This document shows, piece by piece, positions 26,064 to 34,862 of a DNA stretch of 64,000 nt. A program made the position numbers and the translations under genes. The stretch lies in assembly GCF_014534745.1 (NCBI RefSeq), contig NZ_JACVVP010000034.1, forward strand, positions 18,146 to 82,145, read 5' to 3'. The notes beneath the pieces are model-generated. The model did not search any database and was not told the DNA's origin. It worked only from the letters and a program-made list of their open reading frames with translations. The DNA comes from Flammeovirga sp. EKP202 (GTDB lineage Bacteria; Bacteroidota; Bacteroidia; Cytophagales; Flammeovirgaceae). The stretch's first letter is position 1; every line of letters starts with the position of its first letter.

Positions 26064-26966
26064 TTATAACTTTTTGTTATAATGAAGCATGGCGTAATCC
26101 ATAAAAGTTGTACCAAGACCAATAGAACCACCTTCCTTTATTACAAAATGTAGGTCTCGGTCAATTTCAAAGTCCTCAATATCGATAATTTGTAGTTGGT
26201 CTCTATTCAACTCTTCAAGGATGGAATAAATGGATAGTAATGCATAGTTTGGAGAAGCCTCAATGTATCTCTTTATACTCTCAGTAGAGTCCAATTGCAT
26301 AGCAATAGTAAGATCATCTTCATGTAGTTTTTTTTCAGCCAAGGCTTCTTTAATGATTTTTCGAGTACCACTGCCTTGTTCTCTGATGACAAAAGGTTTT
26401 TTCAAGAACTCTTTAATGGTCAATGAACTTTTGTGTCCCTTATGAAACTTTGTAGAACAAACCACTACAAGTTCATCTTTTAGAAAAGGAATGTACTTCA
26501 AACCTCCTCGGTGTGGTGAACCTTCAATCATTCCTAAGTCAATAATATCATCAATCAGCCAGTTTTCGATTGCTTCTGTATTACCACTTTTAATTTCAAT
26601 ATTGACGTCTTTTACTTTTTGTTGAAAAGAAGCAATCACTTTTGGAATAATGTATTGAGCAATGGTCGTACTCGCTCCAATACGAATCGTTCCACCTTGA
26701 TTGTCCCTTAAGGCATCAATCTCAAATTTTAATTGTCGTTCTAATCCGAAAATCTTTTCGCAATAACTTTTCAGAACCTCCCCAGCAGGAGTAATATGAA
26801 TAATAACACCTTTTCGTTCTAATAATGGCACTTTGTATTCCTCTTCCAATGCTCTAACATGTTTTGTGACCGCAGGTTGAGAAATTTGGAGTGCCTCAGC
26901 TGCTTTTGTAAAGCTTTGTCGTTGGACAACTTCATAGAAAACATGTAAGCGGAAGTGTGATTTCAT
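26064..26966 (-). CDS. LysR family transcriptional regulator
   Basis: The 300-residue protein has an N-terminal winged helix (residues 1-62: FTKAAEALQISQPAVTKHVRALEE) and a CysB-like effector domain with GTIRIGASTTIAQYIIPKVIASF. The next gene on the strand is yeiH, 66 nt on, so yeiH is the likely target; in E. coli the analogous pair is YeiE/YeiH. The effector could be a sulfur compound such as sulfite, but this is inference. The upstream region (26967-27192) holds a short palindrome and a pair of 10-nt direct repeats. Confidence 0.93.
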   Translation of the reverse strand: MKSHFRLHVFYEVVQRQSFTKAAEALQISQPAVTKHVRALEEEYKVPLLERKGVIIHITPAGEVLKSYCEKIFGLERQLKFEIDALRDNQGGTIRIGASTTIAQYIIPKVIASFQQKVKDVNIEIKSGNTEAIENWLIDDIIDLGMIEGSPHRGGLKYIPFLKDELVVVCSTKFHKGHKSSLTIKEFLKKPFVIREQGSGTRKIIKEALAEKKLHEDDLTIAMQLDSTESIKRYIEASPNYALLSIYSILEELNRDQLQIIDIEDFEIDRDLHFVIKEGGSIGLGTTFMDYAMLHYNKKL

Positions 26967-27070
26967 AAGTTTGAAAAGGTTGTATTTTATATTTAAAGAA
27001 TGAATATAATTGATCAGAAATTGACTTACTAATGAAAACGTTTCTATTCAAAAACTAATAACAACGGTCA

Positions 27071-27120
27071 TGATATAAGTATCAGGATGATAAATGTCAA
27101 TATTTTATGGTGATAAATGT
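27071..27120. promoter_or_regulatory. Palindrome and direct repeats in the divergent promoter
   Basis: TGATA-N4-TATCA (27071-27084) has the size of a LysR box (T-N11-A). TGATAAATGT occurs twice in direct orientation, at 27088-27097 and 27111-27120, 23 nt apart, about two DNA turns. They lie between the LysR gene and the ArsC-like gene. Confidence 0.4.
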
Positions 27121-27192
27121 GTGTTAATAAATTTCGCTTTTTTCGCTAACTTATTGATTAATAAAAACAAAGTCCAATAACAACCCATAGCC

Positions 27193-27582
27193 ATGTCACT
27201 TTTAAAGCTCAACCATCCAATTGTCATTTATGACAGTAATGCCCCAAATCAACAGTTCTTCATCAATGATTTAAGAAGAAAGAACCACGCCATCCGTGAA
27301 ATTGAAGTCAATGTCTGCCCTGTTTCAGAAAAATATTTGATCCATATTATGGAGAATATGAATCTAAAACCAACTAAAGCATTAATTAATACAAGTTCAC
27401 CTTGGTACAGATGTTTCGCAGAAGATTTGCATGAAATGAGTCCATTTGTACTTCTTCGCACATTAAGAGACTTTCCTTCATTACTCAAAACTCCTATTGT
27501 GATTTTAGAAAATGAAATCTTTATTGATCCCAGTTTGGAAGATCTTTCTCAATCTCACGAGGAGAAGGAAGTTCTTGTATAA
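27193..27582 (+). CDS. ArsC/Spx-fold protein lacking the redox cysteine
   Basis: The 129-residue protein follows the ArsC/Spx layout: a first strand VIYDSNAPNQQ, a helix, then a segment VNVCPVSEKYLIHIMENMNLKP, the 'LINTSSPWYR' region and the end LLRTLRDFPSLLKTPIVILENEIFI, matching 'llekPIvi...vIg'. In true arsenate reductases the first loop carries CX5R, and in Spx CXXC; here the loop is SNAPNQQ, with no Cys or Arg, so thiol chemistry is not possible there. A regulatory role, as with Spx-like anti-alpha proteins, is conceivable. It is divergent from the LysR gene. Confidence 0.6.
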   Translation: MSLLKLNHPIVIYDSNAPNQQFFINDLRRKNHAIREIEVNVCPVSEKYLIHIMENMNLKPTKALINTSSPWYRCFAEDLHEMSPFVLLRTLRDFPSLLKTPIVILENEIFIDPSLEDLSQSHEEKEVLV

Positions 27583-27620
27583 AAAATAAGCCTTGAAATT
27601 CACTTCAAGGCTTATTTTTT
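27581..27620. terminator. Bidirectional terminator, ArsC-like / DUF2490
   Basis: A 17-bp perfect stem (27581-27597 with 27604-27620) has six A on one side and six T on the other. It begins at the ArsC-like stop and lies before the convergent DUF2490 gene end. Confidence 0.92.
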
Positions 27621-27631
27621 GAATATCGTTT

Positions 27632-28333
27632 TTAGATTTTATGTCTTACGGCAATTCTCAGTAAATCAGCATGATGGTGTGAACCTTCTCCTTTCCTAAA
27701 GGAATCTTCTCTGATGTATTGAGCTTCAAGGCTTAAATGACTGCTTATCGTTCTGTTGACCAAAGCAATCGAACGATTCTTATTGAATAATGGTTTTTCC
27801 TCTTTGTTTTCTAGGTTGATAAAAGCTTCAGTACCAATACCCAATATCCATTTGTCCAATTTTTTTCTGAGAATGAACGAGTATCTCATTCTGTAGTCTA
27901 CTTCGCTTGTTTCCGTCTCATTGAGGGTTGCACTGAAGATTTGTTGTTCAAAACGAAGTCTTTGTTTGATAAATAATTTTTTATCAGCCGTTAAGTTGTG
28001 TGTACCGATAAAATCTTGCATTGGCCTGATTTCATGTAATTTGGAAGACTCATCTCCAAATACATAAAAGTATCCCAAACCAAATCTGATTGATAAATTC
28101 TTGTTGACCTTTCTTTTTAAACCAGAACGAATCTGAAATCTGTCAACGGGCTTGTCGAACATTGCCATATAAGCGGCATCGGTATCAATTGACCAATTGT
28201 CTGCTAAACCAACACTGTTAAAGTAATGAAGCCAAAGTCTGTTGTCACTTACATCTTGTGCATTTAGTTTAATAGAGGTAAAAGATAAGATAGAAAAGAC
28301 AATTACAAGTAGTCCTTTATTTAGTTGTTTCAT
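27632..28333 (-). CDS. DUF2490 outer-membrane beta-barrel protein
   Basis: The 233-residue protein has a signal peptide (residues 1-25, ending LNAQ) and an alternating-hydrophobicity barrel typical of DUF2490: DNRLWLHYFNSVGLADNWSIDTDAAY near the N-terminus (split here across the first strands), RIRSG-like and RMRYSFIL segments, and a C-terminal strand ending RIAVRHKI. The role is unknown; it is probably an outer-membrane protein. A hairpin with a T-run ends directly at its start codon, so expression may depend on read-through or hairpin opening. Confidence 0.82.
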   Translation of the reverse strand: MKQLNKGLLVIVFSILSFTSIKLNAQDVSDNRLWLHYFNSVGLADNWSIDTDAAYMAMFDKPVDRFQIRSGLKRKVNKNLSIRFGLGYFYVFGDESSKLHEIRPMQDFIGTHNLTADKKLFIKQRLRFEQQIFSATLNETETSEVDYRMRYSFILRKKLDKWILGIGTEAFINLENKEEKPLFNKNRSIALVNRTISSHLSLEAQYIREDSFRKGEGSHHHADLLRIAVRHKI

Positions 28334-28377
28334 AAAAAAAAGTTGTTAGTATTATTTAACAAAACTAACAACTTTTT
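28334..28377 (-). terminator. Hairpin and T-run abutting the DUF2490 start codon
   Basis: A 14-bp perfect stem (28337-28350 with 28364-28377) is followed on the minus strand by a T-run that runs into the ATG of the DUF2490 gene. It looks like the terminator of the upstream barrel gene, but it also covers the ribosome-binding region of the next gene. Confidence 0.75.
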
Positions 28378-28395
28378 CTTTAAGATTCTTCTTTC

Positions 28396-29007
28396 TTAAA
28401 ACCTTTTTCCAATCGAAACACCGAAAGTCCACGTATCATAGAGTTTTTCTTTCATGTCGTACTGGAAATTAGGAGAAAGTTCCCAACCGTCATGTAGTTT
28501 AAATTCTTTTTCAAAGATGAATTTACCTACAAAAAGGTTTTTGTTTTTCTCAATTTCAAAACCTGGTCCTACACCGATTTTCCAGCTTTCCCACGGTGAG
28601 TAAAAAATGACCAATGAACCTACATAAGCATACTCCCTATCCAAGGTTTCTAAATGCCCATGTTCGCCGTGGCTTCCACTGTTTTTTACTTCCACCATAT
28701 ATTGAGCAATCTCAATATCATTGATAAGACCAATTGACCATTTTTCAGAAAATTGGTAAACATAATCTAGTCCGAAAGTAGGAACTAACAACCCTTCTTG
28801 TGAAGGAATAGCTTGAGGAATATAAGTGTAACCCATATAAACGGATACCTTATGCCTTTTGAAGTCTTCTTCTTCGTGGTGGTGAATAGTTGCTTTTGAT
28901 GAGATGTGATTTGATTCATTTACTTCTGAATCTAAATGCGATTGTGCGAAAGATTGATTTGCAAAAAACAATACTAATAAGCCAACAACATAACTTGTTA
29001 CTTTCAT
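28396..29007 (-). CDS. Outer-membrane beta-barrel protein, His-rich
   Basis: The 203-residue protein starts with a signal peptide MKVTSYVVGLLVLFFANQSFAQ; I chose this ATG (29005-29007) over a TTG nine codons upstream. The mature part has strands spaced as in small barrels (KVSVYMGYTYIPQ, LVPTFGLDYVYQF, FGVSIGKRF at the C-terminus with terminal Phe). Two His-rich segments (SKATIHHHEEEDFKRHK and SHGEHGH) suggest metal contact. It probably shares a promoter with the DUF2490 gene downstream, which also has a HHH run (EGSHHHAD). Confidence 0.75.
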   Translation of the reverse strand: MKVTSYVVGLLVLFFANQSFAQSHLDSEVNESNHISSKATIHHHEEEDFKRHKVSVYMGYTYIPQAIPSQEGLLVPTFGLDYVYQFSEKWSIGLINDIEIAQYMVEVKNSGSHGEHGHLETLDREYAYVGSLVIFYSPWESWKIGVGPGFEIEKNKNLFVGKFIFEKEFKLHDGWELSPNFQYDMKEKLYDTWTFGVSIGKRF

Positions 29008-29108
29008 TTTCCTGTTTGTTTGATTATGAAACAAATCTAATGTTTAAAATCTAACATGAAAATAACATTGTGTGAACATAAGTAAACCGTAAAAAATACA
29101 AATATCAT

Positions 29109-29135
29109 AAAAAAGGCTACTGAAAATCAGTAGCC
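29109..29135 (-). terminator. Terminator of the GH13 gene
   Basis: A 9-bp stem GGCTACTGA/TCAGTAGCC (29115-29123 with 29127-29135) has a 3-nt loop and is followed on the minus strand by six U. Confidence 0.85.
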
Positions 29136-29160
29136 TATAAATATCATTCTTAAAAGATGA

Positions 29161-31158
29161 TTATAATAATTTTTTCAGTTCAATGACCAGACATTGTCCT
29201 GGCTGAAGCGTTGCAGAAAGCCAGTTTTCAACAAACTGATAATCTTTTTTCTCCAAGAAATCCCAGTACTTACCGTTATTGGTACCTGGAACATTGATAT
29301 AGAAATCTTGACTATTTTGATAATCTGTATTGGCAATCACAAGAATACTATGTTCAGGGTGCCAAGGATCAAAACGCTCAAAACCGATTACACTTTCATA
29401 GGATGTTTCAGGGTAATGAATCTTCATCGATTTTTCATTACCTCTTAGGTGTACATTATTAAGTAACCATCCAAAGTGATCATAAATACTGTTGATGTAT
29501 TTGATATAGCCAATAAGGTTATGGTCATTATTCCATCTTAAGGCAGACTTAAAGAATAATGGTAATCTTTGTTGACTGTAATAATCTGTTTCTGACTGCA
29601 AGAAGTTCAAACCAGTATTGACAGGCCACTCCTCTAATAACTCGAATCCTTGATGAATAAAAGGAATAGAATTAGGAAGGAATTTATTCAACACATAAGT
29701 AACTCTACAGTGAGGTTCACCACCTCTCATCATTGCACGAGGAGTGTTGTGTGTCTCAGGAGTACCATAATAAGGTAAAGCAAGGCGTTCGCTAGAATCT
29801 TGAACGATTCTCTGTATACCTGCTCTTTTTTCTCTTGAAGTAACTCTCCATTCGTGACCTAGTACTGCATTAAAGCCAGCTTCTCTACTTTCTTGAGTAA
29901 CATCGAAGTTTTCCTCACAGAAGGCAAAGTCAGGATCATTTTGACGGGCAACATGAATAATCTCTTCCATTAATGGTTTTGGAAGGGCATGTCCCATATC
30001 GATCATTACACCATCAATACCGAAAGATTGGTAGTGAGGAATTACGCCGGCAATTTTATCCCAAAGCGGTCTGTTGACATGAGCAGGTTGTGCAAGCTCA
30101 GGGTTATAATAACGAATTGTATCATAAGCGATGTAGTTATAATCATTAGGAGCATGATCATAAGGGAAGTTATACATTCGCAAATACGTTACATCAGACC
30201 AAGCAGGTTGAATATCATCTGGTGGCCAATCCGCAAATGCACCAGGGATGATTAATTCACCTTCGTCAGTATAGGCCACATACTTACCATCTTGTACCTG
30301 AATTTGTTCTGGTGTCGGTGGTTTTTTGAATAATGATCTATACTCATTGTTTGGAGCAAAGTGGAATCCACCACCTTTAGGGATTTTCAAGATATCCGCC
30401 AACTCGTTGGCAGGGAATTCAGGGCTTTGGTATTCGTGTGCTCTATGACGGTCAATCCAATAGAACCATTCAGGGTTTGTTTTTACCCAATCTCCACCTA
30501 ATGAAGAAGTTCTAAGCACGAATTCCATAATGACTCTCATTCCCATCATGTGTGCCGCTTCTACAAAAGCTTCAAATTGCTCTTCTACAGAGAACGGAAT
30601 TAATGGGTCAGCAAGGTTTTCATCCAGCTTATATTGATCTTTGATGGCATAAGGAGATCCTAAATCACCTCTATTTCCGTCTTCACCAATACTCGTGATG
30701 GGCAACATATACACAGTATCACAACCTAAATCTCTGATGTATTTTAAGATTGCAATACATTTTAATAAAGTACCTGTTTCTCTAAAGCCATTATCACTGC
30801 TAGTGATGTCCATACGATGACTAGAGCCTACGTGACCATCATTATCATGGTCATAAGCAGTCGTCAATCTTGGGAATAAGTTGTAGAAAGCAGACTGATA
30901 AGTCCAGTCACCTCCATAACCATGTATTTGACTTCTTAAAGTAGAAAGAGAACGGTTATAATTTACAGCAGCATCAGTTGGAGCCGTGATCTCCTTGATG
31001 GCATTTTTGAAGAACGTAAATGGGTTAGTTTTGACAGGGTGGGAAGCTCCCTGCTCTTGCCCCATCCATAATGATGGAACATAATAGTCCCTCGTTTCTT
31101 GAGCTTCATTAGCCTCAAGGTATTCGAGAATTTTTAATAGCTTCGAATCTTTTTTCAT
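29161..31158 (-). CDS. GH13-family protein, GlgE/maltosyltransferase-like, altered catalytic motifs
   Basis: The 665-residue protein has an (alpha/beta)8 domain of the alpha-amylase family. Segments GCDTVYMLPITSIG, GDLGSPYAIKDQY and WVKTNPEWFYW resemble GlgE and the Thermotoga maltosyltransferase. The nucleophile region is IDGVMIDMGHALP (Asp387), where the usual Arg two residues before Asp is Met385. The acid/base is probably Glu415 or Glu416 (FCEENFD). The third region reads GTPETHNTPR: the usual Asp of NHD is Asn471, although Glu468 could align with the GlgE TPD Asp. There is no signal peptide, so it is cytoplasmic. It may act on alpha-glucan or trehalose-type substrates, or have lost hydrolysis. 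It is monocistronic. Confidence 0.8.
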   Translation of the reverse strand: MKKDSKLLKILEYLEANEAQETRDYYVPSLWMGQEQGASHPVKTNPFTFFKNAIKEITAPTDAAVNYNRSLSTLRSQIHGYGGDWTYQSAFYNLFPRLTTAYDHDNDGHVGSSHRMDITSSDNGFRETGTLLKCIAILKYIRDLGCDTVYMLPITSIGEDGNRGDLGSPYAIKDQYKLDENLADPLIPFSVEEQFEAFVEAAHMMGMRVIMEFVLRTSSLGGDWVKTNPEWFYWIDRHRAHEYQSPEFPANELADILKIPKGGGFHFAPNNEYRSLFKKPPTPEQIQVQDGKYVAYTDEGELIIPGAFADWPPDDIQPAWSDVTYLRMYNFPYDHAPNDYNYIAYDTIRYYNPELAQPAHVNRPLWDKIAGVIPHYQSFGIDGVMIDMGHALPKPLMEEIIHVARQNDPDFAFCEENFDVTQESREAGFNAVLGHEWRVTSREKRAGIQRIVQDSSERLALPYYGTPETHNTPRAMMRGGEPHCRVTYVLNKFLPNSIPFIHQGFELLEEWPVNTGLNFLQSETDYYSQQRLPLFFKSALRWNNDHNLIGYIKYINSIYDHFGWLLNNVHLRGNEKSMKIHYPETSYESVIGFERFDPWHPEHSILVIANTDYQNSQDFYINVPGTNNGKYWDFLEKKDYQFVENWLSATLQPGQCLVIELKKLL

Positions 31159-31379
31159 ACTTACTTATTAAATCACAGATAGGTGATATTTATAGAAATT
31201 ATCCTTCGATTACTTTCTAATTTACAACCTTTTTATTCATTCAAACCACCTTCAATTGATTGTTTTTGTTAACAATTTATTTCAACCCGTTTCGATACAT
31301 TTTTTTATTCACATTATTATGTGAATGAATTTATTCTCTAAAAAAACTTAACAATATATGTAATTGAATATTTGCTAAC

Positions 31380-31387
31380 TAACTTTG
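31380..31387 (+). promoter_or_regulatory. -7 box (TAnnTTTG) of the sensor kinase gene
   Basis: TAACTTTG matches the consensus exactly, 61 nt before the TTG start of the kinase gene. The TTG at 31364-31366 is too close to serve as a -33 element. Confidence 0.4.
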
Positions 31388-31448
31388 TGTGTTTGTCATG
31401 AAGACCATCTATTATCAATTCATTTAATCAGGAAAACTTTTACCAAAG

Positions 31449-33875
31449 TTGAATTCACAATCAAGGTCCATATGGTGGGTAATTACCCTAACAACTTTCT
31501 GCTTTCTAATCATAGGCTATAAAGTATATGAGAACGGAGGGAGTCAATCAAAGAAATTGGCTTTCGAAGTGACCAAAGAACGAGCAGTGCGTTATGGCGA
31601 GTCTATTGAGTCAAGGTTACAAACGTTGCTTGGTGAGATGAGGATGATTGGTAGTGCAATGCGTGTGATTAAGGGAGATAAAGAGGAAAAAGATAAGGTT
31701 TTGTCAGGACTATTGGATCACACGGTACGAAGCTATTCAAATATTGAATCATTATGGCTTGTATTATTTGATAGCGTAAATACAGATCGCTTATTGTACA
31801 ATCCTGTTTTTCTCAATAAAGAATATGTTTCAAGACGAGGTCAGATCAGGCATGAGCTCCATCATACACAATTGAATTGGGACAGCTTTATTCTCAAAGA
31901 CCGAATTCTTAACTCAAAAGAATCTTTTGTTACTCTTCCTAAGCATACGAATGGAAATGATGATGAGAATAAGTTTGTGGTCCATGTTGTTCAGCCTTTC
32001 TTTACAAATGATGGCAAGTTTATAGGTGCTATTGGTAGTGCAATTCGTTTGTCTTTCTTCCAACGTTTTATTGAAGAAAGTGAAGATTTTGATAATCGTT
32101 ATGTTTGTATTGCAGCACCAAACGGGCAAATAGTGGGTTCTGTCAATGAAGCGGATATTGGAATGAATGATGGTATTCCTGCGTATTTATTTGCCTCTCT
32201 GAGAAATGATCAAAAAGTATCTCGAATAGTAGAGAACAGCGAAACGGAGCAAAGTTATTATGAGATGTTATTCCCAATTAAAATTCAAGGAATGACAGAA
32301 CCATGGGTAATTACTACTCGTGTGCCATTGAAAACAGTATTAAGAAGCTCTATTCAATCAAGGAACTTCACCATGGCTTTGGTTTTCTTGCTTTGGGTCA
32401 TCATTACTTCTTCTTTGACATTTATGGTGAGTAAATGGAAGAACGAATTAAATCAAAGAAGAATAGTGGTAGAAGAGTACAAGAAGACCAATGAACTCCT
32501 TCGAAATATTTTAGATAATTCTGATTATATCATGATGTATACACTCGACAGAGACAAACGCTTGTTGAGTTGTAATAACAAATTCATGAAGATTACAGAA
32601 ATGCTAACAGGTATCAAACTTGAAAACGGGATGTATTTGTTAGATATTTTTGATGAGATAAAAGAAAACAATAAGAACATTCTTCAGAGCGAATATTTTG
32701 ATCGTTGCATCAAAGGAGAAGATATTGTGGTGGTAGATCGTTTTAAAGGATATTATTTCGAACAGTTTTTTAATCCATTTAGAAATACTCAGGGAGAGAT
32801 CATCGGTGTTACTTCTTTCTTGGTCGATGTAACAGAATTGAAAGATGCTCAAAAACAATTAGAGGTGCATAAAAACCACTTAGAATTGTTGGTTGAAAAG
32901 AGAACGAAACATATTGAACGACAAAATGAAGCTTTGAGAACACAATCTGAAAAGCTTCGTTATGCTCATGATGAAATCAGGGAACAAAATGTAGCTTTAG
33001 AGCACAAGAGTGATGAGATCAAGACGAAAAACAGTGCTTTAAAAGACTCTTTAAATAAGACAGAAGATACATTATCTCAGTTAAAGGAGATGCAAGATCA
33101 ACTGGTAAGTTCTGAAAAATTAGCTTCAATTGGTCAGTTGACGGCCGGTATTGCCCATGAGATCAACAACCCAATTAACTTTGTAGCCAATAATGTTCTA
33201 CCTCTTAAAGATGATATTGAAGATCTGATTCAAGCTTTCACTGAACTGAAAAAACATACCACAGAGGAAGTGGTCAATGAAATTGAAGAAGATTACGAAG
33301 TGTCATTTGTAATTCAAGAAATCAGTGACTTATTAAAAGGTATTGAAGAAGGAGCCAATAGAACCACTCAAATTGTGATGGACTTGAAGACCTTTGCTAG
33401 AATGGATTCTACAAAGTTCAAAGAAGCGAACTTGGAAGAAGGTATTGATACATCGCTGACGCTATTAAACAGTAAATTAAAAGACCGAGTACTAGTGCAT
33501 AAAGATTATGCGGATATTCCTCCAGTGGTTTGTAACGAAAGTAAAATTAATCAGGTATTTATGAATATTCTGAATAATGCTGAGCAAGCTATTAAAGGAG
33601 AAGGTAACCTTACCATTAAAACTTGGTATGATGCGAAAACGGTGTATATCAAAATTTCAGATGACGGATCTGGTATGGATAAAGAAACCGTGAGCAAAAT
33701 CTTCGATCCTTTCTTTACAACAAAACCTGTTGGCTTGGGTACAGGCTTAGGTATGTCGATTTCTTTTGGTATCATCCAAGATCATTCAGGAGACATAAAA
33801 GTTGATTCTGAAGTTGGAAAAGGGACGTCATTTACAATTTCATTACCGATTGAAGGTCCTAGTAGCGATAGTTAG
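31449..33875 (+). CDS. dCache-type sensor histidine kinase with PAS domain
   Basis: An 808-residue membrane kinase. A first helix (about 9-25) and a second (about 300-323) enclose a periplasmic sensor of dCache type (about 30-295). A PAS-like domain follows (about 345-460), then a long coiled coil (about 465-555), a HisKA domain with His570 in GIAHEINNPINF, and an HATPase domain with NILNNAEQAI, DDGSGM, FDPFFTTKP and GLGTGLGMSIS. The start is TTG at 31449-31451: an in-frame stop lies eight codons upstream and no ATG precedes the first helix. No response regulator is adjacent, so its partner is encoded elsewhere. Confidence 0.9.
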   Translation: MNSQSRSIWWVITLTTFCFLIIGYKVYENGGSQSKKLAFEVTKERAVRYGESIESRLQTLLGEMRMIGSAMRVIKGDKEEKDKVLSGLLDHTVRSYSNIESLWLVLFDSVNTDRLLYNPVFLNKEYVSRRGQIRHELHHTQLNWDSFILKDRILNSKESFVTLPKHTNGNDDENKFVVHVVQPFFTNDGKFIGAIGSAIRLSFFQRFIEESEDFDNRYVCIAAPNGQIVGSVNEADIGMNDGIPAYLFASLRNDQKVSRIVENSETEQSYYEMLFPIKIQGMTEPWVITTRVPLKTVLRSSIQSRNFTMALVFLLWVIITSSLTFMVSKWKNELNQRRIVVEEYKKTNELLRNILDNSDYIMMYTLDRDKRLLSCNNKFMKITEMLTGIKLENGMYLLDIFDEIKENNKNILQSEYFDRCIKGEDIVVVDRFKGYYFEQFFNPFRNTQGEIIGVTSFLVDVTELKDAQKQLEVHKNHLELLVEKRTKHIERQNEALRTQSEKLRYAHDEIREQNVALEHKSDEIKTKNSALKDSLNKTEDTLSQLKEMQDQLVSSEKLASIGQLTAGIAHEINNPINFVANNVLPLKDDIEDLIQAFTELKKHTTEEVVNEIEEDYEVSFVIQEISDLLKGIEEGANRTTQIVMDLKTFARMDSTKFKEANLEEGIDTSLTLLNSKLKDRVLVHKDYADIPPVVCNESKINQVFMNILNNAEQAIKGEGNLTIKTWYDAKTVYIKISDDGSGMDKETVSKIFDPFFTTKPVGLGTGLGMSISFGIIQDHSGDIKVDSEVGKGTSFTISLPIEGPSSDS

Positions 33876-33881
33876 TATCGA

Positions 33882-34862
33882 CTAATACTTTGCTATTACT
33901 TTCATTATTAATTTCTGAAATACAAACGGAAGAAATAAGAAGAGGAACATGAGTACTTCTTTTGCATCAAGTTCATTGATGTTTTGAAACAAGACTTTTT
34001 TGTTGATAAAATGTTTGTAGGAATGAATTGATTTCTCAATAAAAGAAGACTCATTTTTAGATAACTCTTTTTTCTTCAAAAAGAAATTTCTAATGAAACC
34101 GACAAAAATATGGAGGGACTGTCTTTCAAACTTTAAAGCATGTTCCTCATAAAGCCCTCTTTTTTGTAATAGTCCCTTTGTTTTGTATTGCAGTTTAAAT
34201 TTACCTAAAGATTCCAGGCTCATTTCATTACTGACAGAATTATCCCTTTGTCTATAAAAATAGACACCATTGTTAATCTTAAAATTTCTCATTTTTAAGA
34301 TCATTCTTCTGGTCTGAAATTCATCATCATATGAAATCGCTTGAGGAGACGAATAGTAGGAGAATTCCTTAAATTCTGATTTATAAACGCCAAAAGCAGA
34401 AATACTCCAATCTAAAGTATCCGAAAACATTTCATTGGAGCTGAATAGTTGATCATACTTTTTGGGTAATATGTAGTTTTTTTCAGGTGATTGTGGGTAG
34501 ATGTAATTTAAAGTGAAGAGGGAGGCGTCGATATCTTCTTTCTGAAACTGTTGTAATGCAAGTTCTAAGGCATTTTCAGATAACCAGTCATCACTATCCA
34601 AAAAGCAATAATAATCGCCACTCATGACGTCTAATGCTTTATTACGGGCCTGACTCACCCCTTCATGTTTTTGACGAATGACTTTAATGAGGTCAGGGTA
34701 TTTTTTTCTGTATTCATAAAGTTTTGAAATACTATTGTCAGTGGAACCATCATCAACACAAATGATTTCAAGGTCTTTATGGGATTGATTGAGAAGGCTT
34801 TTGAAGTAGTCATCTAAAAAAGCCTCACTATTAAAAACGGCAGTGATTATACTAACTTTCAT
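33882..34862 (-). CDS. Family 2 glycosyltransferase
   Basis: The 326-residue protein has a GT-A fold: MKVSIITAVFNSEAFLDDYFK, ICVDDGSTDNS, VSQARNKALDVMSGDY and the metal-binding DxD in FLDSDDWLSENAL. The C-terminal half has a helical region and ends with a hydrophobic stretch (EVLMFLFLFLPFVFQKLIM), so it is probably membrane-associated. It would build cell-surface glycans. Its ATG overlaps the end of the upstream menE-like gene by 11 nt, implying co-translation. It converges on the sensor kinase with 6 nt between stops. Confidence 0.9.
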   Translation of the reverse strand: MKVSIITAVFNSEAFLDDYFKSLLNQSHKDLEIICVDDGSTDNSISKLYEYRKKYPDLIKVIRQKHEGVSQARNKALDVMSGDYYCFLDSDDWLSENALELALQQFQKEDIDASLFTLNYIYPQSPEKNYILPKKYDQLFSSNEMFSDTLDWSISAFGVYKSEFKEFSYYSSPQAISYDDEFQTRRMILKMRNFKINNGVYFYRQRDNSVSNEMSLESLGKFKLQYKTKGLLQKRGLYEEHALKFERQSLHIFVGFIRNFFLKKKELSKNESSFIEKSIHSYKHFINKKVLFQNINELDAKEVLMFLFLFLPFVFQKLIMKVIAKY

